Shown here one piece after another: positions 34,532 to 42,977 of a stretch of 64,000 bases of DNA. The stretch's first letter is position 1. Each line of letters opens with the position of its first letter. Both the position numbers and the translations under genes were made by a program. This DNA comes from Rapidithrix thailandica. Lineage in GTDB: Bacteria > Bacteroidota > Bacteroidia > Cytophagales > Flammeovirgaceae. Under the pieces are notes generated by a model. That model saw nothing but the letters and a program-made list of their open reading frames with translations. It made no database searches and had not been told where the DNA came from. The stretch spans positions 310,001 through 374,000 of the forward strand of contig NZ_JBDKWZ010000007.1 in NCBI RefSeq assembly GCF_039710355.1, in the 5' to 3' direction.

Positions 34532-34693
34532 GAAGTGAGTTAAACTTTTTCTTTTTCCTGAAAAATGTTTTAAAAACGCCTCTTCCGTGTTACTTTTTTC
34601 AACAATAGCCTTTGGCTATTCTCTTCAAAAAGTGCCTTGATGAGCCGATTTTGATTCCATCTTCGGTCAAAAACTATACGTGTAAACCACTTC
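34532..34693 (-). mobile_element. MITE-like repeat, copy 5
   Basis: Full-length 162-bp copy in reverse orientation, flanked by an exact TAT/TAT triplet. It begins 9 bp after the tyrS stop codon and lies before the hairpin that probably ends the tyrS transcript, so it is transcribed as part of the tyrS 3' untranslated region. Confidence 0.85.
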
Positions 34694-34702
34694 TATGTAA
34701 AA

Positions 34703-36001
34703 CTATACTACCTTGATCAGGTAATAGTTTTTCTTTCCCTTTTGTGCAAGCAAGTATTTTCCTTGAAGTAATTCAAACGCTACAGGTTGGTCCGGATCAT
34801 TTAGCTTCTCTTTATTGATACTCACTCCTCCACCTTTGATCAACCTTTTGGCTTCTCCCTTGGATGCAAATACTTTTCCATCCGTCACGGTAGACAGCAA
34901 ATCCGTCACTGTCTCCGTACTCTTCAGGTTTTCTTTGCTGATTTCCACTTGAGGAACCCCCTCAAACACCGACAATAAAGTATTTTCGTTAATGGCTTTC
35001 AACTCTTCGGTCACAGACTTTCCAAATAAAATTTTAGAAGCTTTAATAGCCATGTCCAGGTCTTCCCGGCTGTGTACTCTTACCGTGATATCTTCCGCCA
35101 ACGTTTTTTGTAAAAGTCGCTCGTGAGGCGCTTTGTCATGCTCTTCGATCAAGGCATCAATTTTCTCTTTTGAAAGCAAAGTAAAAATCTTGATGTACTT
35201 TTTCGTATCCTCATCCGATTGGTTGATCCAGAATTGGTAGAACTTGTAAGGAGATGTTTTCTCCGGATCCAACCATACATTTCCGCTTTCCGTTTTACCA
35301 AACTTGGTTCCGTCTGCCTTGGTGATCAAAGGACAAGTCAAAGCAAAAGCTTCTCCCCCTGATTTTTTCCGGATCAATTCCGTTCCGGTCACAATGTTTC
35401 CCCACTGATCCGATCCCCCCATTTGCAATTTGCAATTTTTGGTTTGGTTCAAATGAAAGAAATCGTAGCCTTGGACCAATTGGTATGTAAACTCCGTAAA
35501 AGACATGCCTTCCTTTGATTCGGAAGACAAGCGTTTTTTCACCGAGTCTTTCGCCATCATGTAGTTGACCGTAATATACTTCCCTACGTCCCGGATAAAG
35601 TCCAAAAAGGAAAACTCCTTCATCCAATCGTAATTATTAACCAACTCAGCCGCATTTGGCGCATCCGATTCAAAATCCAGAAACTTCGCCAATTGTTTTT
35701 TGATGCACTCCTGATTATGACGCAATGCTTCTTCATCCAATAAGTTCCGTTCTTGCGATTTTCCGGAAGGATCACCAATCATGCCGGTAGCACCACCTAC
35801 CAAAGCCATCGGTTTATGACCGGCTTCTTGCAAGTGCTTCAACATCATTACCGATACCAGGTGACCAATATGCAAGGAGTCAGCGGTAGGATCAATACCG
35901 ACATACGCTGCGGTCAGTTCTTTTTGGAGTTGCTCCTGGGTACCCGGCATGATGTCGTGAATCATACCCCGCCAGGATAATTCTTCTACAAAATCTTTCA
36001 T
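34703..36001 (-). CDS. tyrS: Tyrosyl-tRNA synthetase
   Basis: From the ATG at 36001 the enzyme has 432 residues, the normal TyrS length; the longer frame to 36076 adds 25 residues unlike the family. It is a class I aminoacyl-tRNA synthetase that charges tRNA-Tyr. HIGH is at residues 44-47 (DSLHIGHLVS), the KMSKS equivalent is KFGKTESG near 230, and GGSDQWGNIVTG is the tyrosine-binding region. An S4-like RNA-binding domain is at the C-terminus (VFASKGEAKRLIKGGGVSIN). It is monocistronic. Confidence 0.97.
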   Translation of the reverse strand: MKDFVEELSWRGMIHDIMPGTQEQLQKELTAAYVGIDPTADSLHIGHLVSVMMLKHLQEAGHKPMALVGGATGMIGDPSGKSQERNLLDEEALRHNQECIKKQLAKFLDFESDAPNAAELVNNYDWMKEFSFLDFIRDVGKYITVNYMMAKDSVKKRLSSESKEGMSFTEFTYQLVQGYDFFHLNQTKNCKLQMGGSDQWGNIVTGTELIRKKSGGEAFALTCPLITKADGTKFGKTESGNVWLDPEKTSPYKFYQFWINQSDEDTKKYIKIFTLLSKEKIDALIEEHDKAPHERLLQKTLAEDITVRVHSREDLDMAIKASKILFGKSVTEELKAINENTLLSVFEGVPQVEISKENLKSTETVTDLLSTVTDGKVFASKGEAKRLIKGGGVSINKEKLNDPDQPVAFELLQGKYLLAQKGKKNYYLIKVV

Positions 36002-36390
36002 GACTATATCACTCTGTTTTTTTGATGCTAACAATAAGAAATGGTTTGTAAGGCAGGAGTCCGGTAAAAGGGACATTTCCTGAAAATATCCGAATGAATC
36101 AGAACCTGATTAATTTCTTTGCTTACCCTAAAGGCAAATTAGATTTAGAAATTAATAGTAATAATAATACATAAAAACCATAGGGGTTAGGCTTGTGGTT
36201 GAAGAGGAAGCGCCTTTAAGGTTTTGATGCGTTTTCATTTGGATACAGCTATTTTCTTACAAACGTGTTGAAGATAAGTTGATAATGGTGCGAATATACG
36301 ACAAAAGGCAGGGAAAGCCATACGTTTACTTTCCCTGCCTTTTAATTTTATTACCGGTACAAGCCTCTTATCCTATTTCTTGGGAGTGAA
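36002..36390. other. tyrS upstream region
   Basis: The gap holds the tyrS leader and, near 36303-36350, a terminator for the lipoprotein gene to the right. A leader attenuator was looked for; no T-box was recognised. Confidence 0.4.
36303..36350 (-). terminator. Terminator of the 192-residue lipoprotein gene
   Basis: Perfect 15-bp inverted repeat (AAAAGGCAGGGAAAG with CTTTCCCTGCCTTTT) over an 11-nt loop. It lies about 50 bp past the lipoprotein stop codon; the T run is good on both strands. Confidence 0.75.
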
Positions 36391-36969
36391 TCAATCAAAT
36401 TGGCCTACGATCACCGGATCGGTAGTGATGACATTGCTTACATGCCGTGCCCTGTCAATAATGAATATATCAAATATGAGTTCATCCCCTACTTGAATTT
36501 CATTGTCTGTAGCCAATATCAGGTCAATCAAGCCCACATACCGAATTTCACCTTCCAAGGGAGATTTAATATCTATATCATCTTTATCTTTTAAAGGGGC
36601 AAAGGCACCACCAAACGGCGCATCATCTTTAAAAGCAATTCTTTCATATTGCCCATTAGCATTTTTCTTTTTAACAATAATGTGGAAGTTAAGCTCCAGA
36701 CTGAACTCTTCGCCATTTACCGTAACTGTTTGGCCTTTAAATTCTTCTTTGTGCTGTTCATTCAAACCCAAATCTCCGTCACCGTCTTTATAAGAAACGA
36801 CAAAAATAACCGAATCCCCTCCGGTAGGCGTGCCCGGATACAAAGGTTTGTTATCGATGCTCTCATAGCCAATCACCGGCTCGTCTGCAAAATCCGGATC
36901 CACAATACAACTGCCTAGCAAAAGAATGATAAGCGCAAAAGGGAAATATTTTATGAGAACTTGTTTCAT
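36391..36969 (-). CDS. Uncharacterised lipoprotein
   Basis: The 192-residue product has a lipoprotein signal (LLGSCIVD, Cys21). The mature part holds VIFVVSYKDGDGDLGLN near 53, which resembles an extracellular calcium-binding or Ig-like strand turn with DxDGDLG, a sequence common in Bacteroidota surface lipoproteins. No enzyme motif is seen. Mobile repeat copy 6 lies about 90 bp upstream of its start codon. Function unknown. Confidence 0.65.
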   Translation of the reverse strand: MKQVLIKYFPFALIILLLGSCIVDPDFADEPVIGYESIDNKPLYPGTPTGGDSVIFVVSYKDGDGDLGLNEQHKEEFKGQTVTVNGEEFSLELNFHIIVKKKNANGQYERIAFKDDAPFGGAFAPLKDKDDIDIKSPLEGEIRYVGLIDLILATDNEIQVGDELIFDIFIIDRARHVSNVITTDPVIVGQFD

Positions 36970-37060
36970 AGTAGGAAAGAAAGCTAGGTAATACTTACAA
37001 TATTCAACTAAATTAATAAAATTATCTTGTTGCTAAAGAGTTTCCTTATTTCTTTATAAA

Positions 37061-37221
37061 GAAGTGAATTAAACTTTTTCTTTTTCCTGAAAAATGTTTC
37101 AAAAACGCCTCCTCCGTGTTGCTTTTTTCAACAATAGCTTTGGCTATTCTCTTCAAAAAGTGCCTTGATGAGCCGATTTTGATTCCATCTTCGGTCAAAA
37201 ACGATAAGTTGAAACCACTTC
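37061..37221 (-). mobile_element. MITE-like repeat, copy 6
   Basis: Full-length 161-bp copy in reverse orientation with an exact AAA/AAA flanking triplet. Its outer end is slightly diverged (GATAAGTTGAAACCACTTC). It lies between the divergent lipoprotein and LuxE-like genes. Confidence 0.85.
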
Positions 37222-37381
37222 AAAGTTTGCTATTCCAGAATCAGGCGCATCGAACTATTGAAAGGGTATATCCCCGAAATACATTTTCTATTTATTTTGA
37301 AGCATTCTTTGTGTAAGGTAAGTTTGCACCTTCACCTCTTAGTAGAAAGACCGTTCAACACAGAGCAAAGTTGGAATTATC

Positions 37382-38371
37382 ATGCATTTTAAAGATACAT
37401 TTAAACAACAGTTAGTCCAGCTTCAAGCCAGGGACTTTGAAAAAGCCGCTTTGCAAGCCTTCCGTTATCAGGCCCAAGAAAACCCCGTGTACCGCAGTTA
37501 CCTGGAGTATTTGTCGGTAGATCCGACAAAAGTAAGCGCAGTTGAAAGGATCCCATTTTTGCCAATTGAGTTTTTTAAAACACAAACGATCAAAAGCGGG
37601 ACCTTTGCCCCTGTATCTACCTTTACCAGCAGTGGGACTACCGGCTCGGTGACCAGCCGGCATTTGGTAGCAGACATGGAATTTTACCGTCAAATTTCAA
37701 CGCATATTTTCGAAGCATTTTATGGCAACCTTTCCGAGTTCACTTTATTAGCCCTCCTCCCCTCTTATCTGGAAAGAACAGGTTCCTCGCTGATTTATAT
37801 GATCGAACACTTCCTAAGTAAAACCCAGAAAGATTCCGGTTTCTATTTGCACAATAAGAAGGAATTAATTGACAAAATAAAGAATTTACAAAAAGCAGGC
37901 AAAAAGGTACTTCTCTTTGGTGTTACTTTTGCGCTTTTAGAGTTAGCAGAGGAATTTCCAATTGACTTAGAGGGAGTTGTTGTGATGGAAACCGGTGGAA
38001 TGAAAGGGCGAAGAAAAGAAATGACCCGCACGGAGGTACATCAGTTTTTGAAAAGCCGGTGGGCTGTAAAGCAAATTCATTCGGAATATGGTATGACCGA
38101 GCTACTTTCACAATTTTATTCAAAAGGGGAAGAAATATTTGAAGGCCCGGCTTGGACCAAAATCTTGCTAAGGGACGTTAACGATCCTTTTGATATTGGC
38201 CTGAAACACAAAAACGGAGGAATTAATATCATCGACCTGGCCAATATTGATAGTTGTTGCTTCCTTGAAACTAAAGATTTGGGAGAACTAGTCGGTAGTC
38301 AGGGGCAATTCAAAGTCATCGGAAGGTTTGATAATTCGGACCTTCGAGGGTGCAACTTGCTGGTGCAATGA
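37382..38371 (+). CDS. LuxE/PaaK-type acyl-activating enzyme
   Basis: The 329-residue protein begins MHFKDTFKQQLVQLQARDFEKAALQAFRYQ and carries FTSSGTTGSVTSRH with SSGTTGS at residues 83-89, the ATP-binding loop of adenylate-forming enzymes. HSEYGMTELLSQFY near 231 is a further conserved motif. It matches the LuxE acyl-protein synthetase family, which activates fatty acids. There is no luxC or luciferase gene nearby, so bioluminescence is not implied. Bacteroidota commonly have a single such gene; its substrate is unknown. It may be involved in lipid or polyketide metabolism. Confidence 0.85.
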   Translation: MHFKDTFKQQLVQLQARDFEKAALQAFRYQAQENPVYRSYLEYLSVDPTKVSAVERIPFLPIEFFKTQTIKSGTFAPVSTFTSSGTTGSVTSRHLVADMEFYRQISTHIFEAFYGNLSEFTLLALLPSYLERTGSSLIYMIEHFLSKTQKDSGFYLHNKKELIDKIKNLQKAGKKVLLFGVTFALLELAEEFPIDLEGVVVMETGGMKGRRKEMTRTEVHQFLKSRWAVKQIHSEYGMTELLSQFYSKGEEIFEGPAWTKILLRDVNDPFDIGLKHKNGGINIIDLANIDSCCFLETKDLGELVGSQGQFKVIGRFDNSDLRGCNLLVQ

Positions 38372-38536
38372 GAAAATGAAGGAACCAATCATTAACAACA
38401 CTTACTATAAGTCAATTAATTCTTAATAAAATTAAATTTAAGTTTTGTTAAGAGTATATCTCTCAAAGAACTGCTAGTTTTGAGATAAATAATCTAACAA
38501 TCTTTACTTTAATGGTTTCAATAAAAATTTAATACG
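38372..38536. other. Leader region of the small lipoprotein gene
   Basis: AT-rich leader with a TAGTTTTG box at 38475-38482 (TAnnTTTG). No -33 TTG is found at 19-21 bp. Confidence 0.35.
38475..38482 (+). promoter_or_regulatory. -7 box of the 41-residue lipoprotein gene
   Basis: TAGTTTTG fits TAnnTTTG and implies transcription from about 38488, giving a leader of about 50 nt. Confidence 0.4.
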
Positions 38537-38662
38537 ATGAAAATTAAGACATTACTAGTTGTTGCAGCTTTCTTAATCGGATTATCGTCTTGTGCTTACA
38601 AAACGTGCCCAACCTATGCTAAAAAAGAAGCGCCTAAGAAAGTTATCCAACAATACAATTAA
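38537..38662 (+). CDS. Small lipoprotein, 41 residues
   Basis: The ATG at 38537 opens a 41-residue frame: MKIKTLLVVAAFLIGLSSCA followed by YKTCPTYAKKEAPKKVIQQYN. It has a textbook lipoprotein signal with lipobox LSSC (Cys19) and a short basic tail with CPTYAKK. A promoter-like box lies upstream and a clear terminator follows, so it is probably expressed. I recall similar short CPTYA-type lipoproteins in Bacteroidota, but this was not searched. Function unknown. Confidence 0.75.
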   Translation: MKIKTLLVVAAFLIGLSSCAYKTCPTYAKKEAPKKVIQQYN

Positions 38663-38695
38663 TACAACCGGCATTCGAGAAAATGCCCTATCTCA

Positions 38696-38732
38696 GAGAT
38701 CACTCTTCTTATCATGAATGATCTCTTTTTTT
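38696..38732 (+). terminator. Terminator of the small lipoprotein gene
   Basis: GAGATCA pairs with TGATCTC over a 16-nt loop, followed by seven T residues, 34 bp after the stop codon. Confidence 0.75.
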
Positions 38733-38926
38733 GTATCCAATAGATAATAGCGATAGTAAATATTTTCAAAAATATTTAAGAGCCTGTTTAAATTTCATCC
38801 TTCGGGTTAAAAACTCCTATTTTAGGAACCTCAATGCAGTACTTTGAATGGCCAGCCTTTCGAAGGAGCATCCCCACAACGAATTTTAAACATACTCTAA
38901 AAAAGCTAGAGCTAATACAACCTAAT

Positions 38927-38962
38927 AAAAAAGCCCGTTTCTTTAAAGAGACGGGCTTTTTT
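38927..38962 (-). terminator. Terminator of the TlpA-type gene
   Basis: AAAAAAGCCCGTTTCTTT pairs with AAAGAGACGGGCTTTTTT (17 of 18, almost no loop). It lies 23 bp past the TlpA stop codon and has A/T runs on both sides. Confidence 0.8.
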
Positions 38963-38984
38963 GTAGCAAAACAAAGCTTATCCA

Positions 38985-40487
38985 CTAATTCATTGAAACC
39001 GATTCTTGTGCTAACAAATCGTCAATGGCTGCAATAATCTCTTCTCCTGAAGAAGGTCGTGGAGCTTGGGCATTGCCAATATTACCATTCCGGTCAACCA
39101 AAATATATCTTGGGATTCCTTTGATCATATAATCTTTGGTTACTTTCGTATCCCAACCGGACTCAGAAACTACATGTACCGCATCAGCAAAGTCTTTATC
39201 ATTTGCTAACATTTTCTCCCAGGCTTGAATATCCGTATCTACCGAAACATATAAAAAGATCACGTCTTCATTCCCTTTGTAGTGCTCCTTAAGCTTTTTT
39301 GCATGTGGGATTTCGCCACGGCAAGGTCCACACCATGTCGCCCATACATCTACATAAACTACCTTCCCTTTAAAATCACTCAAAGCAATTTCATTTCCGT
39401 CAATGTCTTTGTAAGCAAACCCGGGGGCGACTTGCCCTTTGGCTAACTTTAACCACTTTTCATATACCGAGTTTACCGATGGCAAATACGCAGATTGTCC
39501 AAATACGTTTTTGAAATCGTTAAGATCTTCTTCAACGGATTCCGTTCCGAAATAATTGATCCGGTTCGACAAGTTTTTGGCCAATACAAATGCCATTACG
39601 GAAGAATCTAGCTGTTCCTTTTTTACAAAAGCGTACGTTTGTGTTACTTGATCTTCCCATTTTAAGTTTGATTTTTCATCCTCACTAAGTTGTTGTTCGA
39701 ACTTATACCCGACATAGCTATCCAAGGCCTTTTTAAATTCTGCAGAAGCTAGCGCTTGGGGGTTGTTTAAAGGCAAAGCTTGGAAAAACGTATAATAATC
39801 TTCCGATAAAACTTGCTCTTCAAAGTCAGGATTTCCTTGCCCTGCATAATAGTTATAATACATTGGGTACCTGGCCTTAAACGCCACCCAATAACTACTC
39901 AGTTCAATCGCTTCATGATTTGTAAAACTTCCGGTAAATTTCTGCTTCGTTTTTGCTTGTTCAAATACATTCTTCCAAGCATTTTCTATAGAGTCTGCTT
40001 GGGGTTGAAATTCATTCACAGGCAATGAAAATAATGATTGTTGTTCATTTTTATGAAAAGCGATGAGGGCTTGAGTTTTTTTAACCAGGTAGTTATTTTC
40101 AGCAGACTTATCTCCTTCAAAACTTAAGGTGTTGATAAAGTCTGCACCATCTACTGTAAATTGAAGGGTATCTCCGGCCTCCATATAAAGCACTATCCCA
40201 TTTCGGCCAAAACTTAGTGTGGCAAAATGAGTTTCAGGCACTTCAAATTGAGTGGCAAATTGCCCAGTACTATCCGGCTCTACTTCGGCCAAGTCAATTT
40301 TTTCCCCTGTCACTTCATCTCTATGATAAAGTTTGATTTTCCCATCATTGGAATTTTGAACGGTGCCTTTAATATGTATTTTCGTTAATTCAGTTGCTTG
40401 TTCCTTAGTATTAGAGTTTTCTTGCATCGAACAAGATGCACTTATCAACCCGAGGATTGACAAGAGTAAGGTAAGTTGAAATTTCAT
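38985..40487 (-). CDS. TlpA-like thiol-disulfide oxidoreductase lipoprotein with DUF4369 N-terminus
   Basis: The 500-residue product has a lipoprotein signal (SASCSMQE). Residues about 35-140 resemble DUF4369 (IHIKGTVQNSNDGKIKLYHRD, then GDTLQFTVDG), the middle is helical, and the C-terminal 140 residues form a thioredoxin-like domain with WATWCGPCRGEIPHAKK (CGPC near residue 385) and a cis-proline region KGIPRYILVDRNG. Such Bacteroidota proteins reduce disulfides in the periplasm. It stands alone between two strong terminators. Confidence 0.92.
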   Translation of the reverse strand: MKFQLTLLLSILGLISASCSMQENSNTKEQATELTKIHIKGTVQNSNDGKIKLYHRDEVTGEKIDLAEVEPDSTGQFATQFEVPETHFATLSFGRNGIVLYMEAGDTLQFTVDGADFINTLSFEGDKSAENNYLVKKTQALIAFHKNEQQSLFSLPVNEFQPQADSIENAWKNVFEQAKTKQKFTGSFTNHEAIELSSYWVAFKARYPMYYNYYAGQGNPDFEEQVLSEDYYTFFQALPLNNPQALASAEFKKALDSYVGYKFEQQLSEDEKSNLKWEDQVTQTYAFVKKEQLDSSVMAFVLAKNLSNRINYFGTESVEEDLNDFKNVFGQSAYLPSVNSVYEKWLKLAKGQVAPGFAYKDIDGNEIALSDFKGKVVYVDVWATWCGPCRGEIPHAKKLKEHYKGNEDVIFLYVSVDTDIQAWEKMLANDKDFADAVHVVSESGWDTKVTKDYMIKGIPRYILVDRNGNIGNAQAPRPSSGEEIIAAIDDLLAQESVSMN

Positions 40488-40535
40488 AATTTGTACATTT
40501 GAATAATTAGATTTGATTTAGCATTTCAATTTGCC

Positions 40536-40583
40536 AAAAAATACCGAATAAATCTAATGATTGGGGTTTATTCGGTATTTTTT
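40536..40583 (-). terminator. Terminator of the TPR gene
   Basis: Perfect 17-bp inverted repeat (AAAAAATACCGAATAAA with TTTATTCGGTATTTTTT) with a 14-nt loop. It lies between the TPR gene end and the TlpA gene start. Confidence 0.85.
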
Positions 40584-40654
40584 TATACTGTATGGGCTAA
40601 GGTTACTACCTGAACTAACAGGCTATCATGCCCAAGTCTTTGCCCTTCTCCGAG

Positions 40655-41440
40655 TTAAGATTTCTTTTTAAAGAGGTTTTTAGAAAATTTCAAAAACTCC
40701 TTAAAGGTATCCTTATGGGTAAACACTGATTTTATTACTTTCAGATAGTCTTTTGTATTGGGTTTGGAGATAGGCTCAGGTGCTTGCTCGGAAACCTCAG
40801 GTTGCACCTTTTGCGGAACCGTAAGTTGAATAGCTTCCGGGGCTTCCTTTTTCTGATTTTTCTTTTGTTGGCTTTTCTTTAGCCTTTCCTTAATATCCGG
40901 TTTTTCGAATTTCTTTTTCTCATCATCGGTCAACTTATCTGCTTTTTCAAAATGCTGCTTAGCCTCCTGTTGATAACCGATCTGTTGCTCAAGCAACCCC
41001 AGATTATTGTAAGCAACTGCATCTTCCGGATCCAGTTCAATCGCTTTTTTATAATCTTCCAAAGCTCCAAACACATCTCCCATATGCGCCCGGACAAAAG
41101 CCCTGCTGGAATAGCGAAAGGGGTTTTCAGGTTCCAACTCGACTGCTTGATTAAAATCAATGACAGCCTCTTCACTTTTTCCTGCCATATGCTTGGCTAC
41201 ACCTCTATCACAATAGATATCGGCATTGTTTGGAGCGATAATGATAGCCGCGTCAAAGTCGGCAATGGCCATTGCATAGTGCTCCAATTTAAATTTTGCC
41301 AGTCCCCGGTTGTACAGGGAAGGTAAATGCTGGGGTTCCATCAAGAGTGAACGGTCAAAACATCCAATTGCCTCTTCGTACTTTTCCAGCTTGCAATGTT
41401 CCAAGCCCTGATTAAAATGAAAGTTATACGACTCTGCCAT
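40655..41440 (-). CDS. TPR repeat protein
   Basis: From the ATG at 41440 the protein has 261 residues. Residues 1-180 form about five tetratricopeptide repeats (for example FNQGLEHCKLEKYEEAIGCFDRSLLMEP and AYNNLGLLEQQIGYQQEAKQHFEKA). The rest is a charged linker rich in K, E, Q and P (KKSQQKKNQKKEAPEA), ending in a lysine-rich helix. There is no signal peptide, so it is probably cytoplasmic. TPR proteins are scaffolds; the partner is not evident. Confidence 0.85.
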   Translation of the reverse strand: MAESYNFHFNQGLEHCKLEKYEEAIGCFDRSLLMEPQHLPSLYNRGLAKFKLEHYAMAIADFDAAIIIAPNNADIYCDRGVAKHMAGKSEEAVIDFNQAVELEPENPFRYSSRAFVRAHMGDVFGALEDYKKAIELDPEDAVAYNNLGLLEQQIGYQQEAKQHFEKADKLTDDEKKKFEKPDIKERLKKSQQKKNQKKEAPEAIQLTVPQKVQPEVSEQAPEPISKPNTKDYLKVIKSVFTHKDTFKEFLKFSKNLFKKKS

Positions 41441-41513
41441 AATCAACTTACTTTCTTTTCTACAAGTTAAAGCATACCCTTTCCGGGCATGTATTTATCA
41501 ACCTGTTTCATAC

Positions 41514-41552
41514 AAAACAAGACATCCGGGAAATCATCAGATGTCTTGTTTT
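41514..41552 (-). terminator. Terminator of accA
   Basis: Perfect 13-bp inverted repeat (AAAACAAGACATC with GATGTCTTGTTTT), 13-nt loop, about 80 bp past the accA stop codon and usable in both directions. Confidence 0.75.
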
Positions 41553-41630
41553 TCATAAACATATAGTTCTTACAAATGGTGGGGCTCTGTTCCAAGCCAC
41601 CCGGTTTAAAGAAACAGATTTCCGAAGGTA

Positions 41631-42584
41631 CTATTCCTCAAAATGCCCCATTTTAGAAAATTTCTCAATCCGGTCGTTGATTCGCTCCCGTTCACCCATT
41701 TGTTCCAATTTTGCCGTTTCTTCCAAAATTACGGACTTGATTTTCTCTGCGATAAACGGAATATCTTTGTGTGCTCCTCCCAAGGGTTCCTCTATGATTC
41801 CATCAATTAATTTAAACTCAAGCATATCCTCAGCAGTCAGCTTTAAAGCCTCTGCGGCTTGCTCTTTGTATTCCCAACTTCTCCACAGGATGGAAGAACA
41901 GGACTCCGGTGAAATCACCGAGTACCAGGAGTTTTCCAACATAAACACTTTATCCCCCAGCCCAATGCCAATCGCTCCTCCCGATGCTCCTTCTCCGATA
42001 ATAATACAAATCACCGGAACCTTAAGCATCACCATTTCTTTCAGGTTTTTGGCAATGGCTTCGGCTTGCCCTCTTTCTTCCGCTTCTAACCCTGGGTAAG
42101 CCCCTATTGTGTCGATAAATGTGATGATAGGCTTGTTAAACTTCTCTGCGATTTTCATCAAGCGCAATGCCTTTCTATACCCGGAAGGATTGGCCATACC
42201 AAAATTGCGCATTTGCCGCTGTTTGGTATTTCGCCCTTTTTGTTGGCCTATCAGCATAAAGCTTTTTCCATTAATGGAGCCAAATCCCCCTACCATAGCT
42301 TTATCATCTTTTACATATCGGTCGCCATGTAATTCGATAAAGTCATCGGTTATATCGTAAATATAATCCAATGTATAAGGCCTATCCGGGTGGCGTGCAA
42401 GCTGCACCTTCTGCCATCTTGTCAGGTTTTTATATGTATTTTCCTTCAACATGCGGATTTTATCTTCCAGATCTTTAATGGCACTACTGACATCTACATT
42501 ATTTTGCTCAGCGAGTGCTTTCATATCAGCCAACTTCTCTTCCAAATCCACTATAGGTTTTTCGAAATCTAAAAGCGTATTCAT
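41631..42584 (-). CDS. accA: Acetyl-CoA carboxylase carboxyltransferase subunit alpha
   Basis: The 317-residue product has the normal AccA length. This subunit, with AccD, transfers the carboxyl group from biotin to acetyl-CoA in the first step of fatty acid synthesis. Visible motifs are LTRWQKVQLARHPDRPYTLDYI, FGMANPSGYRKALRLMK, FIDTIGAYPGLEAEERGQAEAIA and IIGEGASGGAIGIGLGD, the CoA-binding and oxyanion regions. It is a single gene here. The neighbouring groES gene is divergent, with a 390-bp gap between. Confidence 0.97.
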   Translation of the reverse strand: MNTLLDFEKPIVDLEEKLADMKALAEQNNVDVSSAIKDLEDKIRMLKENTYKNLTRWQKVQLARHPDRPYTLDYIYDITDDFIELHGDRYVKDDKAMVGGFGSINGKSFMLIGQQKGRNTKQRQMRNFGMANPSGYRKALRLMKIAEKFNKPIITFIDTIGAYPGLEAEERGQAEAIAKNLKEMVMLKVPVICIIIGEGASGGAIGIGLGDKVFMLENSWYSVISPESCSSILWRSWEYKEQAAEALKLTAEDMLEFKLIDGIIEEPLGGAHKDIPFIAEKIKSVILEETAKLEQMGERERINDRIEKFSKMGHFEE

Positions 42585-42836
42585 TGCAAAAGCGTTTAAT
42601 CTCCAATTTGAAATGTAAAACTAGTAATTATTTAACATTGAAGACAATTTTGAGTAAAAACTCTGTCATCCGTCTGCAAAACTTTACGGCAAAGGTAAGA
42701 AAATCCCTAGAATTCTTCCGGAGTTCATCCAGAGTAATTAAATTGAAAATCAATCAGTTAATTCTTCATTTTCAAAGCCCTTCACACAAAGAAAAGGATG
42801 AAACGCTGAATAAGAGCACTTGCCAAAACAGCAAGT

Positions 42837-42861
42837 TGACAGAAAAAGTGCAAATCTGTCA
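42837..42861. promoter_or_regulatory. Dyad upstream of groES-groEL
   Basis: TGACAGA (42837-42843) and TCTGTCA (42855-42861) form a perfect 7-bp inverted repeat with an 11-bp spacer, 117 bp before the groES start codon. A second short dyad (ACTTGC/GCAAGT) lies just upstream. No CIRCE element (TTAGCACTC-N9-GAGTGCTAA) is present. Confidence 0.4.
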
Positions 42862-42977
42862 GCAATAATTCATACAAATTGGCATATAAAACTACTGGCA
42901 TAGGAAATGCTAGATCGAAGGGTAAATACGATCTCGAATTTTTAATTGCTAAAAAACTAAAAAATCAGAGTAAGAAA

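Noticed and set aside
36002..36300. T-box leader before tyrS
   Set aside because: No T-box sequence or antiterminator pattern was recognised, and T-boxes are not expected in this phylum.
42700..42977. CIRCE operator before groES
   Set aside because: TTAGCACTC-N9-GAGTGCTAA was not found. Only the TGACAGA/TCTGTCA dyad is present.
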